Notes: generated by a model not told the origin, from the sequence alone. Counted from the first letter of the stretch, positions 8,756-18,374 are shown. The stretch: 33,655 bases of DNA from Flavobacteriaceae bacterium (GCA_028825365.1 JAPKAF010000015.1:1-33655), one strand, 5' to 3'. Numbers and translations: made by a program.

Positions 8756-9469
8756 CTAAATACTGTTATAATACTCAAGAACTTTAACTACTCCTTCTAC
8801 GTTCTTTAATGAAAGTGAATTTGAATCCACAAACATATCAAGTTTAGATGAATCTGATTTATCTAATTTTAAAGTTTTGAAAATTGATTTCTTTTTTAAT
8901 TTTACCGGATTGATCGTTCCATTAATCATAATAAAGTAATCTTCTCCACGAACATACTTATCATTTGGTCTATTAACTAATGGATTAGCTGAGCCTGCAA
9001 TTAACTTAACTTCAAAACCTTTCATCAATTTATAGTTGTCAGAATCGTATAACATTTCGTAAACTCGGTTATCATCATCATAATAATAATTCTTGTAGAC
9101 TTTGTTATTGATAACAATTTTTTTAATGTTATTGAACGTAAAAGAAAAAATCGAATCAGAATCATTCATTTTCGCCTCAAAAGAATTTCTTTGAAGGTTT
9201 AAATTAATTCGTTTTACCAAAAACTTATCATCAGAAAGTGTGTGAATAACTGCTGTATTGTTCCAATCTTCAAATAGATGAAACTTACCGTCAATTTGTC
9301 TTTTTGGATTATAAAACATCATAGAATTACCATAACTACTTCCGTTACCAGCAGCTAATTGAGCATATTTCTCCATAGCTTGACTTCCTCCAGCATCTAC
9401 AGAACTAGTCTGGGCTAGGGCGATAAAACTACTTAACAAAAATGTAATAAATAAAATGAGATTCTTCAT
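8756..9469 (-). CDS. Secreted protein of unknown function
   Basis: I do not recognise this 237-residue protein. The N terminus is a clear signal peptide (Lys3, a hydrophobic stretch 4-18, then LAQ with cleavage near residue 20), so it is exported to the periplasm or envelope. There is no lipobox cysteine. The mature part is polar and Asn/Asp/Lys/Tyr-rich, with predicted beta character (for example KFHLFEDWNN and KNYYYDDDNRVYEMLYD), but no catalytic motif. It lies 91 bases after rplQ, and I saw no convincing terminator between, so it may receive read-through from the ribosomal operon as well as use its own promoter. It ends at the hairpin at 8671-8700. Confidence 0.85.
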   Translation of the reverse strand: MKNLILFITFLLSSFIALAQTSSVDAGGSQAMEKYAQLAAGNGSSYGNSMMFYNPKRQIDGKFHLFEDWNNTAVIHTLSDDKFLVKRINLNLQRNSFEAKMNDSDSIFSFTFNNIKKIVINNKVYKNYYYDDDNRVYEMLYDSDNYKLMKGFEVKLIAGSANPLVNRPNDKYVRGEDYFIMINGTINPVKLKKKSIFKTLKLDKSDSSKLDMFVDSNSLSLKNVEGVVKVLEYYNSI

Positions 9470-9484
9470 AAAGATTTTTTTTTA

Positions 9485-9492
9485 CAAAAATA
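9485..9492 (-). promoter_or_regulatory. Candidate -7 element for the secreted protein gene
   Basis: The minus strand reads TATTTTTG, 15 bases before the ATG at 9469. No good TTG partner is visible, so confidence is low. Confidence 0.3.
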
Positions 9493-9560
9493 ATATTATA
9501 TATGATTCTAAATGTTAAGGATTTATTAATTAAATCTTAAAATTTTAGATATTTACAACT

Positions 9561-10073
9561 TTATTTTTCTTCTGGTGATTCAGTTTCAGGGGACTCAACT
9601 TGTGGAGCATCAACTTTTTCAGTAGATTCTACTTCTGGAGTAGTAACTTTAGCAGTGGTGCTTTTTTTACGTCGTCTAGTCGTTGATTTTTTCTTTTTAC
9701 CAGCTTCATAAGTTTCGTTATAATCAACTAACTCGATCATAGCCATATCAGCGTTATCACCAAGTCTATTTCCTAATCTAATAACTCTAGTGTAACCACC
9801 TGGACGATCAGCTATTTTAGCAGAAACATCACGAAATAATTCTGCAACAGCTTCTTTTTGTCTTAATCTAGCAAAAACAATTCTTCTGTTTTGAGTTGTA
9901 TCTGATTTTGACTTAGTAATTAGTGGTTCTACAAATTGCTTTAAAGCTTTTGCTTTGGCAGTAGTAGTATTTATACGCTTATTTTCGATTAAAGAACAAG
10001 CCATATTAGCTAACATAGATTTTCTATGAGCAGTTTTTCTTCCTAAATGGTTAATTTTTTTTCCGTGTCTCAT
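9561..10073 (-). CDS. rplQ: Ribosomal protein bL17
   Basis: The conserved bL17 core starts [20 protein letters not shown] and covers about 115 residues with [20 protein letters not shown]. The protein is 170 residues because of a C-terminal tail that is first very basic ([12 protein letters not shown]) and then acidic, with repeated ES/PE motifs. Such tails are common in Bacteroidota bL17. It belongs to the large subunit near the exit-tunnel region. It is the last ribosomal gene of the cluster, 27 bases after rpoA. Confidence 0.97.
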   Translation of the reverse strand: MRHGKKINHLGRKTAHRKSMLANMACSLIENKRINTTTAKAKALKQFVEPLITKSKSDTTQNRRIVFARLRQKEAVAELFRDVSAKIADRPGGYTRVIRLGNRLGDNADMAMIELVDYNETYEAGKKKKSTTRRRKKSTTAKVTTPEVESTEKVDAPQVESPETESPEEK

Positions 10074-10100
10074 TATTAAATTTATTTATAGTCTAATAAA

Positions 10101-11093
10101 TTAATCTTTATCTAGTTTATATTTTGTTAAATCCATTCCGAAATTCAACCCTTTTACAATCACAAGTTCTTCTAATTCAGTTAGAGATTTTTTACCAAAA
10201 TTTCTAAATTTCATCAAATCGTTTTTGTTAAACGAAACTAAATCTCCCAAGGTATCTACTTCAGCAGCTTTTAAACAGTTTAATGCACGAACTGAAAGAT
10301 CCATATCAATTAACTTAGTTTTAAGAAGCTGACGCATGTGTAATGATTCCTCATCATATGTTTCAGTCTTAGCAATTTCATCTGCTTCAAGAGTAATTCT
10401 TTCGTCAGAGAAGAGCATAAAGTGGTGTATTAAAATTCTAGCAGCATCAGTTAATGCGTCTTGTGGGCTTATAGAACCATCAGTCATTATTTCAAATACT
10501 AATTTTTCATAATCAGTCTTTTGCTCAACTCTGAAGTTTTCTACAGCATATTTCACATTTTTAATAGGAGTGAAAATAGAATCTGTGAAAATCGTACCTA
10601 TTGGAGCACTAGATTTTTTATTTTCCTCAGCTGGAACATAACCTCTACCCTTTTCGATAGATAATTCCATTTGAATCTTAACTTTAGAATCTAAGTTACA
10701 AATAACTTGATCTGAGTTTAAAACTTGAAAACCAGAAATAAACTTCTGAAAATCACCAGCAGTGATTTTATCTTGTCCAGAAAGAGATATAGAAACAGTT
10801 TCATTATCAACCTCATCTATTTGTCTTTTAAAACGAACTTGTTTTAAATTTAAAATAATTTCAGTAACATCTTCCACAACACCTGCAATAGTTGAGAATT
10901 CGTGATCAACACCTTCAATTTTTACTGAAGTAATTGCAAATCCTTCAAGAGAAGATAATAAAACTCTTCTCAGAGCATTACCAACTGTTAAGCCATAACC
11001 AGGTTCAAGAGGTCTGAATTCGAATTTTCCTTCAAAATCAGTTGAATTGATCATTATTACTTTGTCCGGTTTTTGAAAATTTAATATTGCCAT
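10101..11093 (-). CDS. rpoA: RNA polymerase alpha subunit
   Basis: This 330-residue subunit has the usual two domains. The N-terminal dimerisation domain (about 1-230) begins with [20 protein letters not shown] and includes the [11 protein letters not shown]-type region. The C-terminal DNA- and activator-binding domain (about 255-320) contains the helix-hairpin-helix segment [17 protein letters not shown]. It nucleates polymerase assembly. It lies between rpsD and rplQ, the standard alpha-operon position. Confidence 0.98.
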   Translation of the reverse strand: MAILNFQKPDKVIMINSTDFEGKFEFRPLEPGYGLTVGNALRRVLLSSLEGFAITSVKIEGVDHEFSTIAGVVEDVTEIILNLKQVRFKRQIDEVDNETVSISLSGQDKITAGDFQKFISGFQVLNSDQVICNLDSKVKIQMELSIEKGRGYVPAEENKKSSAPIGTIFTDSIFTPIKNVKYAVENFRVEQKTDYEKLVFEIMTDGSISPQDALTDAARILIHHFMLFSDERITLEADEIAKTETYDEESLHMRQLLKTKLIDMDLSVRALNCLKAAEVDTLGDLVSFNKNDLMKFRNFGKKSLTELEELVIVKGLNFGMDLTKYKLDKD

Positions 11094-11113
11094 AATACTT
11101 TGTATATTAATTA

Positions 11114-11719
11114 TTATTTTGAGTACAATTCAACAATGAACTGTTCATTAATGTTTTCAGGAATTTGTATTCTTGCAGGAATTGAAACGTAAGTTCCTTG
11201 CATTAAATCACCATTCCATGTAATCCATTCAAATACACTTGAGGAGTTAGAAAGAGCTCTATCAATTGTCTCTAAAGACTTAGACTTTTCTCTAACAGCA
11301 ACTACATCTCCAGGTTTTAAGCTGTAAGAAGATATGTTAACTATTCCTCCATTGACAGTAATATGTCTGTGTGATACAAGTTGTCTTGCTCCGCTTCTTG
11401 AGTTTGATAAACCCATTCTAAATACAACATTATCTAACCTTGATTCACAAAGTTGTAATAATACCTCACCGGTAATTCCAGTTGCAGCAGTTGCCTTTTT
11501 AAACATATTTCTAAATTGCTTTTCTAATATACCATATGTATATTTAGCTTTTTGCTTCTCCATAAGTTGTACAGAGTACTCAGATTTTTTACCACGTCTA
11601 CGGGTATTTCCGTGTTGACCAGGTGGGTAGTTTCTTTTCTCAAAAGATTTATCTTCTCCGAAAATTGCTTCACCAAATTTTCTTGCAATTTTTGTTTTTG
11701 GACCAGTATATCTTGCCAT
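11114..11719 (-). CDS. rpsD: Ribosomal protein uS4
   Basis: A 201-residue small-subunit primary assembly protein. The N-terminal region has [20 protein letters not shown] and lacks the cysteine zinc-binding set found in some uS4 proteins. The S4 RNA-binding domain (about 90-150) includes [18 protein letters not shown] and SHRHITVNG. uS4 is the translational repressor of alpha operons in other bacteria. Here it is preceded by a 94-base gap that can fold, see 11742-11778. Confidence 0.98.
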   Translation of the reverse strand: MARYTGPKTKIARKFGEAIFGEDKSFEKRNYPPGQHGNTRRRGKKSEYSVQLMEKQKAKYTYGILEKQFRNMFKKATAATGITGEVLLQLCESRLDNVVFRMGLSNSRSGARQLVSHRHITVNGGIVNISSYSLKPGDVVAVREKSKSLETIDRALSNSSSVFEWITWNGDLMQGTYVSIPARIQIPENINEQFIVELYSK

Positions 11720-11741
11720 TGTTTTTTGTTTTTTTAGAGTA

Positions 11742-11778
11742 ACTATGAATTAAGGTCTTAATCTAATCCTTCGATAGT
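11742..11778 (-). promoter_or_regulatory. Candidate structured leader of rpsD
   Basis: In a 94-base rpsK-rpsD gap, ACTAT (11742-11746) can pair with ATAGT (11774-11778), enclosing a second stem ATTAA (11749-11753) with TTAAT (11758-11762) around a four-base loop. Gaps inside this operon are otherwise mostly under 20 bases. An uS4 autoregulatory site is a reasonable guess, but the helices are short and AT-rich. Confidence 0.3.
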
Positions 11779-11813
11779 ATCTTGTCTCTGATTATACTTA
11801 TTATAAATATTAT

Positions 11814-12197
11814 TTAAACTCTTCTACGTTTAGGTGGTCTACAACCATTATGAGGAGTTGGAGTTACATCAATTATTTCTGCGACTTCAATACCTGCATT
11901 ATGAATAGATCTAATTGCTGATTCTCTTCCATTTCCAGGACCCTTTACATATACCTTAACCTTTCTCAAACCAGCATCTTTTGCAACACCAGCTGCATCT
12001 TCAGCGGCTAATTGAGCTGCATAAGGAGTGTTTTTCTTCGAACCTCTAAAACCCATCTTACCAGCAGATGACCAAGAGATAACGTCTCCTTTTTTGTTAG
12101 TTAATGATATTATAATGTTGTTAAATGATGCAACAATATGTGCTTCACCTATAGATTCAACTATTACTTTACGCTTTTTAGTACTTGACTTTGCCAT
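11814..12197 (-). CDS. rpsK: Ribosomal protein uS11
   Basis: A 127-residue platform protein of the small subunit. It contains the typical [19 protein letters not shown] and ends with the conserved [16 protein letters not shown], including the Asn-Gly pair that forms isoaspartate in some species. It starts 11 bases after rpsM. Confidence 0.98.
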   Translation of the reverse strand: MAKSSTKKRKVIVESIGEAHIVASFNNIIISLTNKKGDVISWSSAGKMGFRGSKKNTPYAAQLAAEDAAGVAKDAGLRKVKVYVKGPGNGRESAIRSIHNAGIEVAEIIDVTPTPHNGCRPPKRRRV

Positions 12198-12208
12198 ATT
12201 ACTAATTA

Positions 12209-12583
12209 TTATTTAGTTACTTTTTTCTTGTTTGCAACTGTTTTTCTTCTTCCTTTTCTAGTTCTAGAGTTGTTTTTAGTTCTTTGACCTCTCAAAGGTA
12301 AACCAGATCTGTGTCTGATACCTCTGTAGCACCCAATATCCATTAAACGTTTAATGTTTAATTGAGTTTCTGATCGTAATTCTCCTTCAATAGTGAAAGT
12401 GCTAACAGCCTCACGTATTTTACTGATATCTGAATCAGACCAATCATTAACTTTAATGTTGTCATCAACACCCGCGGCCTTCAAAATTTCTTTTGCGCGA
12501 GTTCTACCTATACCGAATATATAGGTAAGGGAAATAACTCCTCTTTTTTGTTTTGGTATATCTACACCTGCTATTCTTGCCAT
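12209..12583 (-). CDS. rpsM: Ribosomal protein uS13
   Basis: A 124-residue head protein of the small subunit that contacts the P-site tRNA and the large subunit. It begins [15 protein letters not shown] and contains the [13 protein letters not shown] helix-hairpin-helix. The signature [22 protein letters not shown] is followed by a basic tail. It starts two bases after the rpmJ stop codon. Confidence 0.98.
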   Translation of the reverse strand: MARIAGVDIPKQKRGVISLTYIFGIGRTRAKEILKAAGVDDNIKVNDWSDSDISKIREAVSTFTIEGELRSETQLNIKRLMDIGCYRGIRHRSGLPLRGQRTKNNSRTRKGRRKTVANKKKVTK

Positions 12584-12585
12584 AA

Positions 12586-12702
12586 TTAACCTTGTCTTTG
12601 TTTAAACCTTGGATTCTTTTTGTTTATCACATAAAGTCTACCTTTTCTACGTACAATTTTACAATCTGCACTTCTCTTTTTTACTGAAGCTCTTACTTTC
12701 AT
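12586..12702 (-). CDS. rpmJ: Ribosomal protein bL36, zinc-free form
   Basis: A 38-codon gene runs from ATG at 12702 to TAA at 12586-12588. It starts [17 protein letters not shown] and ends NPRFKQRQG, the bL36 signature. The classic CxxC...C...H zinc ligands are reduced to a single Cys14, with Ser, Asn and Phe at the other positions, so this is the C-minus type usual in Bacteroidota. It fills the gap between infA and rpsM exactly, as in other spc/alpha junctions. Confidence 0.96.
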   Translation of the reverse strand: MKVRASVKKRSADCKIVRRKGRLYVINKKNPRFKQRQG

Positions 12703-12711
12703 GATTTTTTA

Positions 12712-12927
12712 TTAATATCTATATGTTATGCGAGCCTTTGATAAATCGTAAGGACTCATTTCTAATTTAACTTTATCTCCTGGTAACAACTTAATGTAAT
12801 GCATACGCATTTTACCAGATATATGTGCAGTCACAATATGACCATTTTCTAATTCTACTCTAAACATTGCATTGGACAACGCTTCTATTATTGAGCCATC
12901 TTGCTCTATTGCTGCTTGCTTTGCCAT
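12712..12927 (-). CDS. infA: Translation initiation factor IF-1
   Basis: A 71-residue single OB-fold protein that binds the A site of the 30S subunit during initiation. Motifs [30 protein letters not shown] and [15 protein letters not shown] are characteristic. Its ATG overlaps the secY stop as TAATG, which suggests coupling of translation to SecY. No map gene stands between secY and infA. Confidence 0.98.
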   Translation of the reverse strand: MAKQAAIEQDGSIIEALSNAMFRVELENGHIVTAHISGKMRMHYIKLLPGDKVKLEMSPYDLSKARITYRY

Positions 12928-14285
12928 TAGATTCCTGTTTTTCTATTTTTACCAGCCTTCATCAGCCCATCATAATGTTTATTCAACAAATATGAATTAA
13001 CCTGTTGCATTGTATCTATCGCCACACCAACCATAATTAATAAAGATGTACCACCGAAAAATAATGCCCATCCTTGCTGAACATCCATAAATTGAACAAC
13101 AAAAGCAGGAAATACTGCTATTAGAGCCAAGAATACAGATCCAGGAAGCGTTATGTGAGACATAATTTTATCTAAAAACTCAGATGTCTCAGAACCTGGT
13201 CTTATACCTGGTATGAATCCACCACTTCTTTTTAAATCATCAGCCATCTTATTAGTAGGTACTGTTATAGCAGTGTAAAAATATGTAAACACTATAATAA
13301 GTAAACCAAATACTACATTATACCATAATCCAAAAATATCACTAAAGTTAGATGCCATCCATTGACCAAACGAAGAGTCCTTTAAAAAACTAGAACCTCC
13401 TATAAGACCAGGAACAAACATTAATGCTTGTGCAAATATGATAGGCATAACTCCAGAAGCATTTAACTTTAATGGAAGAAATTGCCTTGAACCAGAAATA
13501 TTTTTCTCATAACTACCAGAAGCAGTTCTTCTTGCATATTGAACCGCTATTCTTCTAACGGCCATTACTAAGTATACTGATGCAAGGATTATTAACCACC
13601 AAATAACTAATTCGATTAGGATCATCATCAGACCACCATTAGATCCAGTAACTCTAGCAGCATATTCTTGTATGAATGATTGTGGCATATTAGCAATAAT
13701 ACCAACAGTAATTAATAAAGAAATGCCATTTCCAATACCCTTATCTGTTATTTTCTCACCTAACCACATTGCAAAAATACAACCTGTAACTAAAACTACA
13801 GTTCCAGTGAAGAAAAATATCGGGCCTTGACCAAGTAAAAAGGCTTCTTGAGGGATACCGAACATAAGATCTAAACTCGCTAAATAACCAGGAGCTTGAA
13901 CCATACATATAGCAATAGTTAACCATCTAGTAATCTGAGTGATTTTTTTCTGACCACTAGCGCCTTCTTTTTGAAGTTTTTGAAGATAAGGAATTGCTAT
14001 TCCCATCAGTTGCACTACAATTGATGCAGAAATATATGGCATAATACCAAGAGCAAAAACAGATGCATTTGCAAAAGCACCACCCGTAAAGGCATTTAAT
14101 AAACCTAAAATACCTTCAGATGTTTGAGCATCTAAGCCACTACCAACCAGTAATTCTGCATCGATTCCTGGTATAGTTATTTGAGCACCAAAACGGTAAA
14201 CTAATAACATAGCTAGAGTAAAAAGAATTCTATCTTTTAACTCAGTTATATTCCAAACATTTTTTATTGTATCTATAAATTTCAT
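12927..14285 (-). CDS. secY: Protein translocase channel subunit SecY
   Basis: A 452-residue inner-membrane protein with about ten transmembrane helices that forms the Sec channel with SecE and SecG. It shows the family motifs [12 protein letters not shown] near residue 32, [14 protein letters not shown] in helix 2, [16 protein letters not shown] in mid-protein and the cytosolic loop [15 protein letters not shown]. Gene position between rplO and infA is standard. Length is slightly above the E. coli protein. Confidence 0.98.
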   Translation of the reverse strand: MKFIDTIKNVWNITELKDRILFTLAMLLVYRFGAQITIPGIDAELLVGSGLDAQTSEGILGLLNAFTGGAFANASVFALGIMPYISASIVVQLMGIAIPYLQKLQKEGASGQKKITQITRWLTIAICMVQAPGYLASLDLMFGIPQEAFLLGQGPIFFFTGTVVLVTGCIFAMWLGEKITDKGIGNGISLLITVGIIANMPQSFIQEYAARVTGSNGGLMMILIELVIWWLIILASVYLVMAVRRIAVQYARRTASGSYEKNISGSRQFLPLKLNASGVMPIIFAQALMFVPGLIGGSSFLKDSSFGQWMASNFSDIFGLWYNVVFGLLIIVFTYFYTAITVPTNKMADDLKRSGGFIPGIRPGSETSEFLDKIMSHITLPGSVFLALIAVFPAFVVQFMDVQQGWALFFGGTSLLIMVGVAIDTMQQVNSYLLNKHYDGLMKAGKNRKTGI

Positions 14286-14289
14286 ATAA

Positions 14290-14742
14290 TTATAATATTA
14301 CTACTTCTCCTCCAGCTGCTTCAATTGCATTTTTTGCAGTAGCAGTGAATTTGTGAGCAGATACTTTAATTTTTGCTTTTAATTCTCCTCTTCCGAGTAT
14401 TTTAACTAGTTCATTTTTCCTAGCTAAACGTAACTCTATAATAGAGTTAAAATCTAAAGAGTCCTTTATTTTTTTACCATCAACTAATTCTTGAATTACA
14501 TCAAGGTTAATTCCTTGGTATTCTTTTCTGTTAATATTAGTAAATCCAAATTTAGGTACACGTCTTTGAAGGGGCATCTGTCCACCCTCAAATCCTATTT
14601 TTCTAGAATATCCAGATCTAGACTTAGCACCTTTGTGACCTCTAGTAGCAGTTCCACCTTTACCAGAACCTTGTCCTCTACCAATTCTTTTACTATTATT
14701 ATTAACTGATCCTTCAGCAGGTTTTAAATTACTTAAATCCAT
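14290..14742 (-). CDS. rplO: Ribosomal protein uL15
   Basis: A 150-residue large-subunit protein. The N terminus is the extended Gly/Arg-rich segment RIGRGQGSGKGGTATRGHKG, followed by GFEGGQMPLQRRVPKFGF, both diagnostic. The C-terminal globular part ends in AIEAAGGEVVIL. It lies four bases before secY. Confidence 0.98.
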   Translation of the reverse strand: MDLSNLKPAEGSVNNNSKRIGRGQGSGKGGTATRGHKGAKSRSGYSRKIGFEGGQMPLQRRVPKFGFTNINRKEYQGINLDVIQELVDGKKIKDSLDFNSIIELRLARKNELVKILGRGELKAKIKVSAHKFTATAKNAIEAAGGEVVIL

Positions 14743-14760
14743 TCTAAGTGTTTTTTTTTA

Positions 14761-14940
14761 TTAAGCTTCTTTAAAAGAAACTAAATGATTAACTTTTTTT
14801 ATCATACCAAGAATATTGGCAGAAGCATCATGTTCTATGCTATGCCCAATTCTTTTAAGACCAAGAGCTACTAAAGTTCTTTTTTGTCTTAGCGTACGAT
14901 TGATCGCACTTTTTTCTTGTGTTACTATTATCTTCTTCAT
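14761..14940 (-). CDS. rpmD: Ribosomal protein uL30
   Basis: The longest open frame begins at 14991 inside rpsE, but the proper ATG is at 14940, giving 59 residues that start MKKIIVTQEKSAINRT and match the normal uL30 size. The conserved central part is QKRTLVALGLKRIGHS. It is a small large-subunit protein and starts four bases after the rpsE stop. Confidence 0.96.
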   Translation of the reverse strand: MKKIIVTQEKSAINRTLRQKRTLVALGLKRIGHSIEHDASANILGMIKKVNHLVSFKEA

Positions 14941-14944
14941 GTTA

Positions 14945-15460
14945 TTATCCGTTAAAAACTTTTTGTAGAGATATACCTCTGTTTTTTGCAATAGTGTTTG
15001 CGTCTCTTAAATTTAATAAAGCCTCAAAAGTAGCTTTAACAACGTTGTGAGGGTTTGAAGATCCTTGAGATTTTGACAATACATCATGTACTCCAACAGC
15101 TTCAAGAACTATTCTAAGTGCACCCCCTGCAATAACACCTGTACCAGGTGCGGCAGGAATAATATTAACTCTAGCTCCACCAAATTTTCCTTTTTGTTCG
15201 TGAGGTAATGTACCTTTTATTAAAGGGATTCTAACTAGGTTCTTTTTTGCATCTTCCACAGCTTTTGCTATAGCACTAGCAACATCTTTAGATTTTCCTA
15301 ATCCATGTCCTACGACTCCATTTCCATCTCCTACAACAACAATTGCAGAGAAACCAAATGCTCTACCACCTTTTGTTACTTTAGTAACTCTTTGAACACC
15401 AACTAAACGATCTTTTAGATCAAGTCCACTTGGTTTTACTGATTCTACGTTTTGATACAT
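14945..15460 (-). CDS. rpsE: Ribosomal protein uS5
   Basis: The open frame extends to 15496 into rplR, but the ATG at 15460 gives 171 residues beginning [18 protein letters not shown], which fits other flavobacterial uS5 starts and leaves a four-base gap after rplR. The double-stranded RNA-binding domain has [18 protein letters not shown], and the C-terminal domain has [14 protein letters not shown]. uS5 helps keep decoding accurate and shapes the mRNA entry tunnel. Confidence 0.96.
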   Translation of the reverse strand: MYQNVESVKPSGLDLKDRLVGVQRVTKVTKGGRAFGFSAIVVVGDGNGVVGHGLGKSKDVASAIAKAVEDAKKNLVRIPLIKGTLPHEQKGKFGGARVNIIPAAPGTGVIAGGALRIVLEAVGVHDVLSKSQGSSNPHNVVKATFEALLNLRDANTIAKNRGISLQKVFNG

Positions 15461-15464
15461 ATAA

Positions 15465-15821
15465 TTAAAATTTAAGTCCTCCTTCTCTAGCTCCATCGGC
15501 TAAAGACTTCACACGTCCATGATATAAATAACCTGCTCTATCAAATGATACTTTACTAACACCTAATTTCACAGCTTTCTCTGCTAATGTCTTACCGACT
15601 AAAGTAGCAATGTCTTTTTTAGTTACTTCTGCAGTAATAATTTCTTTTTCTCTAGAAGAGCAAGCACATATAGTTTTTCCAGAAACATCGTCAATTAATT
15701 GAGCATAGATTTCTTTATTACTTCTATATACAGACAGTCTAGGATTAGCTGGAGTACCGGAAATTATCTTTCTGATTCTGTTTCTAATTCTTTGTCTTCT
15801 ACCTTGTTTTGTTAATGCCAT
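15465..15821 (-). CDS. rplR: Ribosomal protein uL18
   Basis: A 118-residue 5S rRNA-binding protein. It shows the basic N-terminal [13 protein letters not shown], then [19 protein letters not shown] and the conserved end [24 protein letters not shown]. It lies 15 bases after rplF. Confidence 0.98.
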   Translation of the reverse strand: MALTKQGRRQRIRNRIRKIISGTPANPRLSVYRSNKEIYAQLIDDVSGKTICACSSREKEIITAEVTKKDIATLVGKTLAEKAVKLGVSKVSFDRAGYLYHGRVKSLADGAREGGLKF

Positions 15822-15836
15822 AATTCTAATATATTT

Positions 15837-16379
15837 TTAAGCTGATTTACCAGCTTTTCTTCTAACTTGTTCACCTACAAATCTAACTCCTTTACCTTTG
15901 TAAGGTTCGGGACTTCTGAAGCCTCTAATTTTAGCTGCTACTTGACCAATTAATTGTTTATCGTTAGATGTTAATTTAACAATTGGATTTTTTCCTTTTT
16001 CTGAGATAGTCTCTACTTTAACTTCAGGAACTACTTGTAAAACAATGTTGTGTGAATAGCCTAAAGCTAAATCAAGCTTTTGCCCTTGATTAGTTGCTCT
16101 ATAACCAACTCCAACAAGCTCTAATTCCTTTGTCCAACCAGTTGTAACTCCATCAACCATATTACTAATTAGGGCTCTATATAAACCATGTTTAGCTTTA
16201 TGATCTTTATGCTCAGAAGATCTAGTCAATATAACTAAGTTATCTTCTATTTTTATTGCAATATCAGAAAACTCTTGATTTAGTTCTCCTAATTTACCTT
16301 TTACAGTAACAATACTATTATCAATACTAATAGTTACACCTTCTGGTATTGTTACTGGATTATTTCCTATTCTTGACAT
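15837..16379 (-). CDS. rplF: Ribosomal protein uL6
   Basis: A 180-residue protein of two repeated alpha/beta domains that sits at the base of the L7/L12 stalk and binds the sarcin-ricin region. It starts MSRIGNNPVTIPEGV and carries the C-terminal signature RGFRSPEPYKGKGVRFVGE. It is preceded by rpsH with a 15-base gap. Confidence 0.98.
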   Translation of the reverse strand: MSRIGNNPVTIPEGVTISIDNSIVTVKGKLGELNQEFSDIAIKIEDNLVILTRSSEHKDHKAKHGLYRALISNMVDGVTTGWTKELELVGVGYRATNQGQKLDLALGYSHNIVLQVVPEVKVETISEKGKNPIVKLTSNDKQLIGQVAAKIRGFRSPEPYKGKGVRFVGEQVRRKAGKSA

Positions 16380-16394
16380 TATATTATCTTTAAA

Positions 16395-16793
16395 TTAGTA
16401 TACGTAACAAATTACCTCACCACCAACATTATGTCTCTTTGCTTGCTTAGCCGTCATAACTCCTCTAGAAGTGGACACTATTGCAATACCAAGACCATTT
16501 AAAATTCTAGGTAAGCCATTAGAATTTGAATATTTACGTAAACCAGGTTTACTTAATCTTTGGATCTTTTTAATTACAGGCTCTTGGCTCAGTTTGTTGT
16601 ATTTAAGTGCAATTTTAATTGTACCCTGAACTGTAGAGTCTTCAAACTTATAACTTAAAATATATCCTTGATCGAACAATATTTTAGTAATTTCTTTTTT
16701 AAGATTAGATGCAGGGATCTCAACCACTCTGTGCTTAGCAGCCACTGCATTTCTAACTCTTGTTAAATAATCCGCTATTGGATCTGTATACAT
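16395..16793 (-). CDS. rpsH: Ribosomal protein uS8
   Basis: A 132-residue primary rRNA-binding protein of the small subunit. It begins with DPIADYLTRVRNAV and ends with the uS8 signature around STSRGVMTAKQAKRHNVGGEVIC. In E. coli uS8 represses the spc operon by binding mRNA that mimics its 16S site. Here the gene is preceded by an unusually long 62-base gap holding a hairpin (16808-16846). Confidence 0.98.
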   Translation of the reverse strand: MYTDPIADYLTRVRNAVAAKHRVVEIPASNLKKEITKILFDQGYILSYKFEDSTVQGTIKIALKYNKLSQEPVIKKIQRLSKPGLRKYSNSNGLPRILNGLGIAIVSTSRGVMTAKQAKRHNVGGEVICYVY

Positions 16794-16807
16794 AATTATA
16801 ATTTTTT

Positions 16808-16846
16808 TGATTATGGTTTTTAGCTTTCGCGCTAAACCTTTAATCA
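16808..16846 (-). promoter_or_regulatory. Hairpin in the rpsH leader, candidate uS8 autoregulatory site
   Basis: In the minus-strand transcript UGAUUA pairs with UAAUCA, then GG with CC after a small AA/A internal loop, then UUUAGC with GCUAAA after an AA bulge, closed by the six-base loop GCGAAA. That makes about 14 pairs in 39 bases. There is no U-run after it, so it is not a terminator. It ends 14 bases before the rpsH ATG. Control by uS8 is inferred from position and the purine-rich internal loop, not from a match to a known model. Confidence 0.5.
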
Positions 16847-16855
16847 GTTAATATA

Positions 16856-17125
16856 TTACCAACTGGCTTTTCTTACACCTGGTATTAATCCTTTATTTGC
16901 CATTTCTCTAAACATAACTCTAGATAAACCAAAGGTTCTCATGTATCCTTTTGGTCTTCCTGTAAGTTTACATCTATTGTGCATTCTAACTGGCGATGCA
17001 TTTTTGGGTAGTTTCTGTAAACCTTCAAAATCACCAGCTTCTTTTAAAGCCTTTCTTTTTTCAGCATACTTAGCAACCGTTTTTGCTCTTTTTACCTCAC
17101 GGGCTTTCATTGATTCTTTAGCCAT
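16856..17125 (-). CDS. rpsN: Ribosomal protein uS14, zinc-free form
   Basis: An 89-residue uS14 of the long, zinc-independent type: it contains one cysteine only, in [22 protein letters not shown], not the CxxC pairs of the short type. It ends [11 protein letters not shown]. It assembles in the head of the small subunit. The gap to rplE is three bases. Confidence 0.98.
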   Translation of the reverse strand: MAKESMKAREVKRAKTVAKYAEKRKALKEAGDFEGLQKLPKNASPVRMHNRCKLTGRPKGYMRTFGLSRVMFREMANKGLIPGVRKASW

Positions 17126-17128
17126 AGT

Positions 17129-17680
17129 TTAATTTTTTTTAAATGGTAAACCTAATTCAGTTAATAATGATTTTGCTTCTTTGTCTGTACCAGCGCTAGT
17201 AACAAAAGTTATATCCATTCCAGAAATCTTATTCACTTTATCAATATTTATCTCTGGAAAAATAATTTGCTCTACAACACCTAAACTATAATTACCTCTA
17301 CCATCAAAGCCTGTAGCTTTAATACCATTAAAGTCTCTAACTCTAGGAAGTGCAGATGTAACTAATCTATCTAAAAATTCATACATCTTCTCTCCTCTTA
17401 GGGTTACTTTAACTCCAATAGGCATCCCTTTTCTTAGCTTAAAGGTGGCAATATCTTTTTTAGAAATAGTTGCGACAGCTTTTTGTCCTGAGATATTAGT
17501 AATTTCTTCGACAGCATAGTCAATTAACTTTTTGTCAGATACTGCAGCGCCTACACCTTTAGAAATAACTATTTTCTTTAGCTTAGGGACTTGCATAACA
17601 TTTTTATATCCAAACTCCTCTTTAAGGTTACTTATAACCTTATTGTTGTATTCCTGTTTTAATCTTGGTACGTAACTCAT
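17129..17680 (-). CDS. rplE: Ribosomal protein uL5
   Basis: A 183-residue 5S rRNA-binding protein of the central protuberance that touches P-site tRNA. Motifs include [33 protein letters not shown] and [18 protein letters not shown]. It starts two bases after the rplX stop, so translation is probably coupled. Confidence 0.98.
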   Translation of the reverse strand: MSYVPRLKQEYNNKVISNLKEEFGYKNVMQVPKLKKIVISKGVGAAVSDKKLIDYAVEEITNISGQKAVATISKKDIATFKLRKGMPIGVKVTLRGEKMYEFLDRLVTSALPRVRDFNGIKATGFDGRGNYSLGVVEQIIFPEINIDKVNKISGMDITFVTSAGTDKEAKSLLTELGLPFKKN

Positions 17681-17682
17681 AA

Positions 17683-17994
17683 TTATATTACTTCATTAGA
17701 TTTTTTTGAAAATCTTACTTTTTTGTTTTCATCCATTCTATAGCCAACTTTGGTTGTTTCACCTGACGGTGTTAACAAAGAGACGTTAGAAACATGAATA
17801 AAAGCTTCTTTTTCAATTATTCCACCTTGTGGGTTTTGAGCGCTAGGCTTCATATGCTTTTTAACCATATTAACACCTTCAACAATTAACCTATTTTTTT
17901 CGGATACTATCTTAAGTACTTTACCTTCAGAGCCTTTGCTATTTCCAGTAATTACCTTAACGTTATCTCCTGTTTTTATTTTGATCTTTTTCAT
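17683..17994 (-). CDS. rplX: Ribosomal protein uL24
   Basis: A 103-residue assembly-initiator protein of the large subunit. The KOW motif lies at the N terminus ([22 protein letters not shown]), followed by [21 protein letters not shown]. It lies nine bases after rplN. Confidence 0.98.
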   Translation of the reverse strand: MKKIKIKTGDNVKVITGNSKGSEGKVLKIVSEKNRLIVEGVNMVKKHMKPSAQNPQGGIIEKEAFIHVSNVSLLTPSGETTKVGYRMDENKKVRFSKKSNEVI

Positions 17995-18003
17995 AATAAT
18001 TTA

Positions 18004-18372
18004 TTATAATACTTCAGGTGCTAAAGAAACAATTTTCATAAATTGCTTATCTCTTAGTTCTCTTGCTACAGGACCAAATACTCTTGTTCCTTTCATTTCA
18101 CCAGCTGCGTCTAACAAAACACAAGCATTGTCATCAAATCTGATATATGTACCATCAGCTCTTCTAACTTCTTTTAGTGTTCTTATAACAACTGCAGTTG
18201 AAACTTCACCTTTTTTCACAGATCCGTTGGGACTGACAGCTTTAACTGAAACTACAATTTTATCTCCGACAGAAGCGTATCTTCTTTTTGTACCACCTAG
18301 CACTCGGATAGTTAAAACTTCCTTGGCTCCAGTGTTATCGGCTACTTTTAATCTTGATTCTTGTTGTAACAT
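18004..18372 (-). CDS. rplN: Ribosomal protein uL14
   Basis: A 122-residue barrel protein of the subunit interface. It begins [19 protein letters not shown] and has the family signature [20 protein letters not shown] and the end [20 protein letters not shown]. It starts two bases after rpsQ. Confidence 0.98.
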   Translation of the reverse strand: MLQQESRLKVADNTGAKEVLTIRVLGGTKRRYASVGDKIVVSVKAVSPNGSVKKGEVSTAVVIRTLKEVRRADGTYIRFDDNACVLLDAAGEMKGTRVFGPVARELRDKQFMKIVSLAPEVL

Positions 18373-18374
18373 AA

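Noticed and set aside
9494-9560. Possible terminator after rplQ (near-palindrome around ATCTAAAATTTTAAGAT)
   Set aside because: Only about four pairs form, all weak, and there is no proper U-run, so I did not call it.
11334-11618. 94-codon plus-strand frame in rpsD
   Set aside because: Antisense to a certain uS4 gene.
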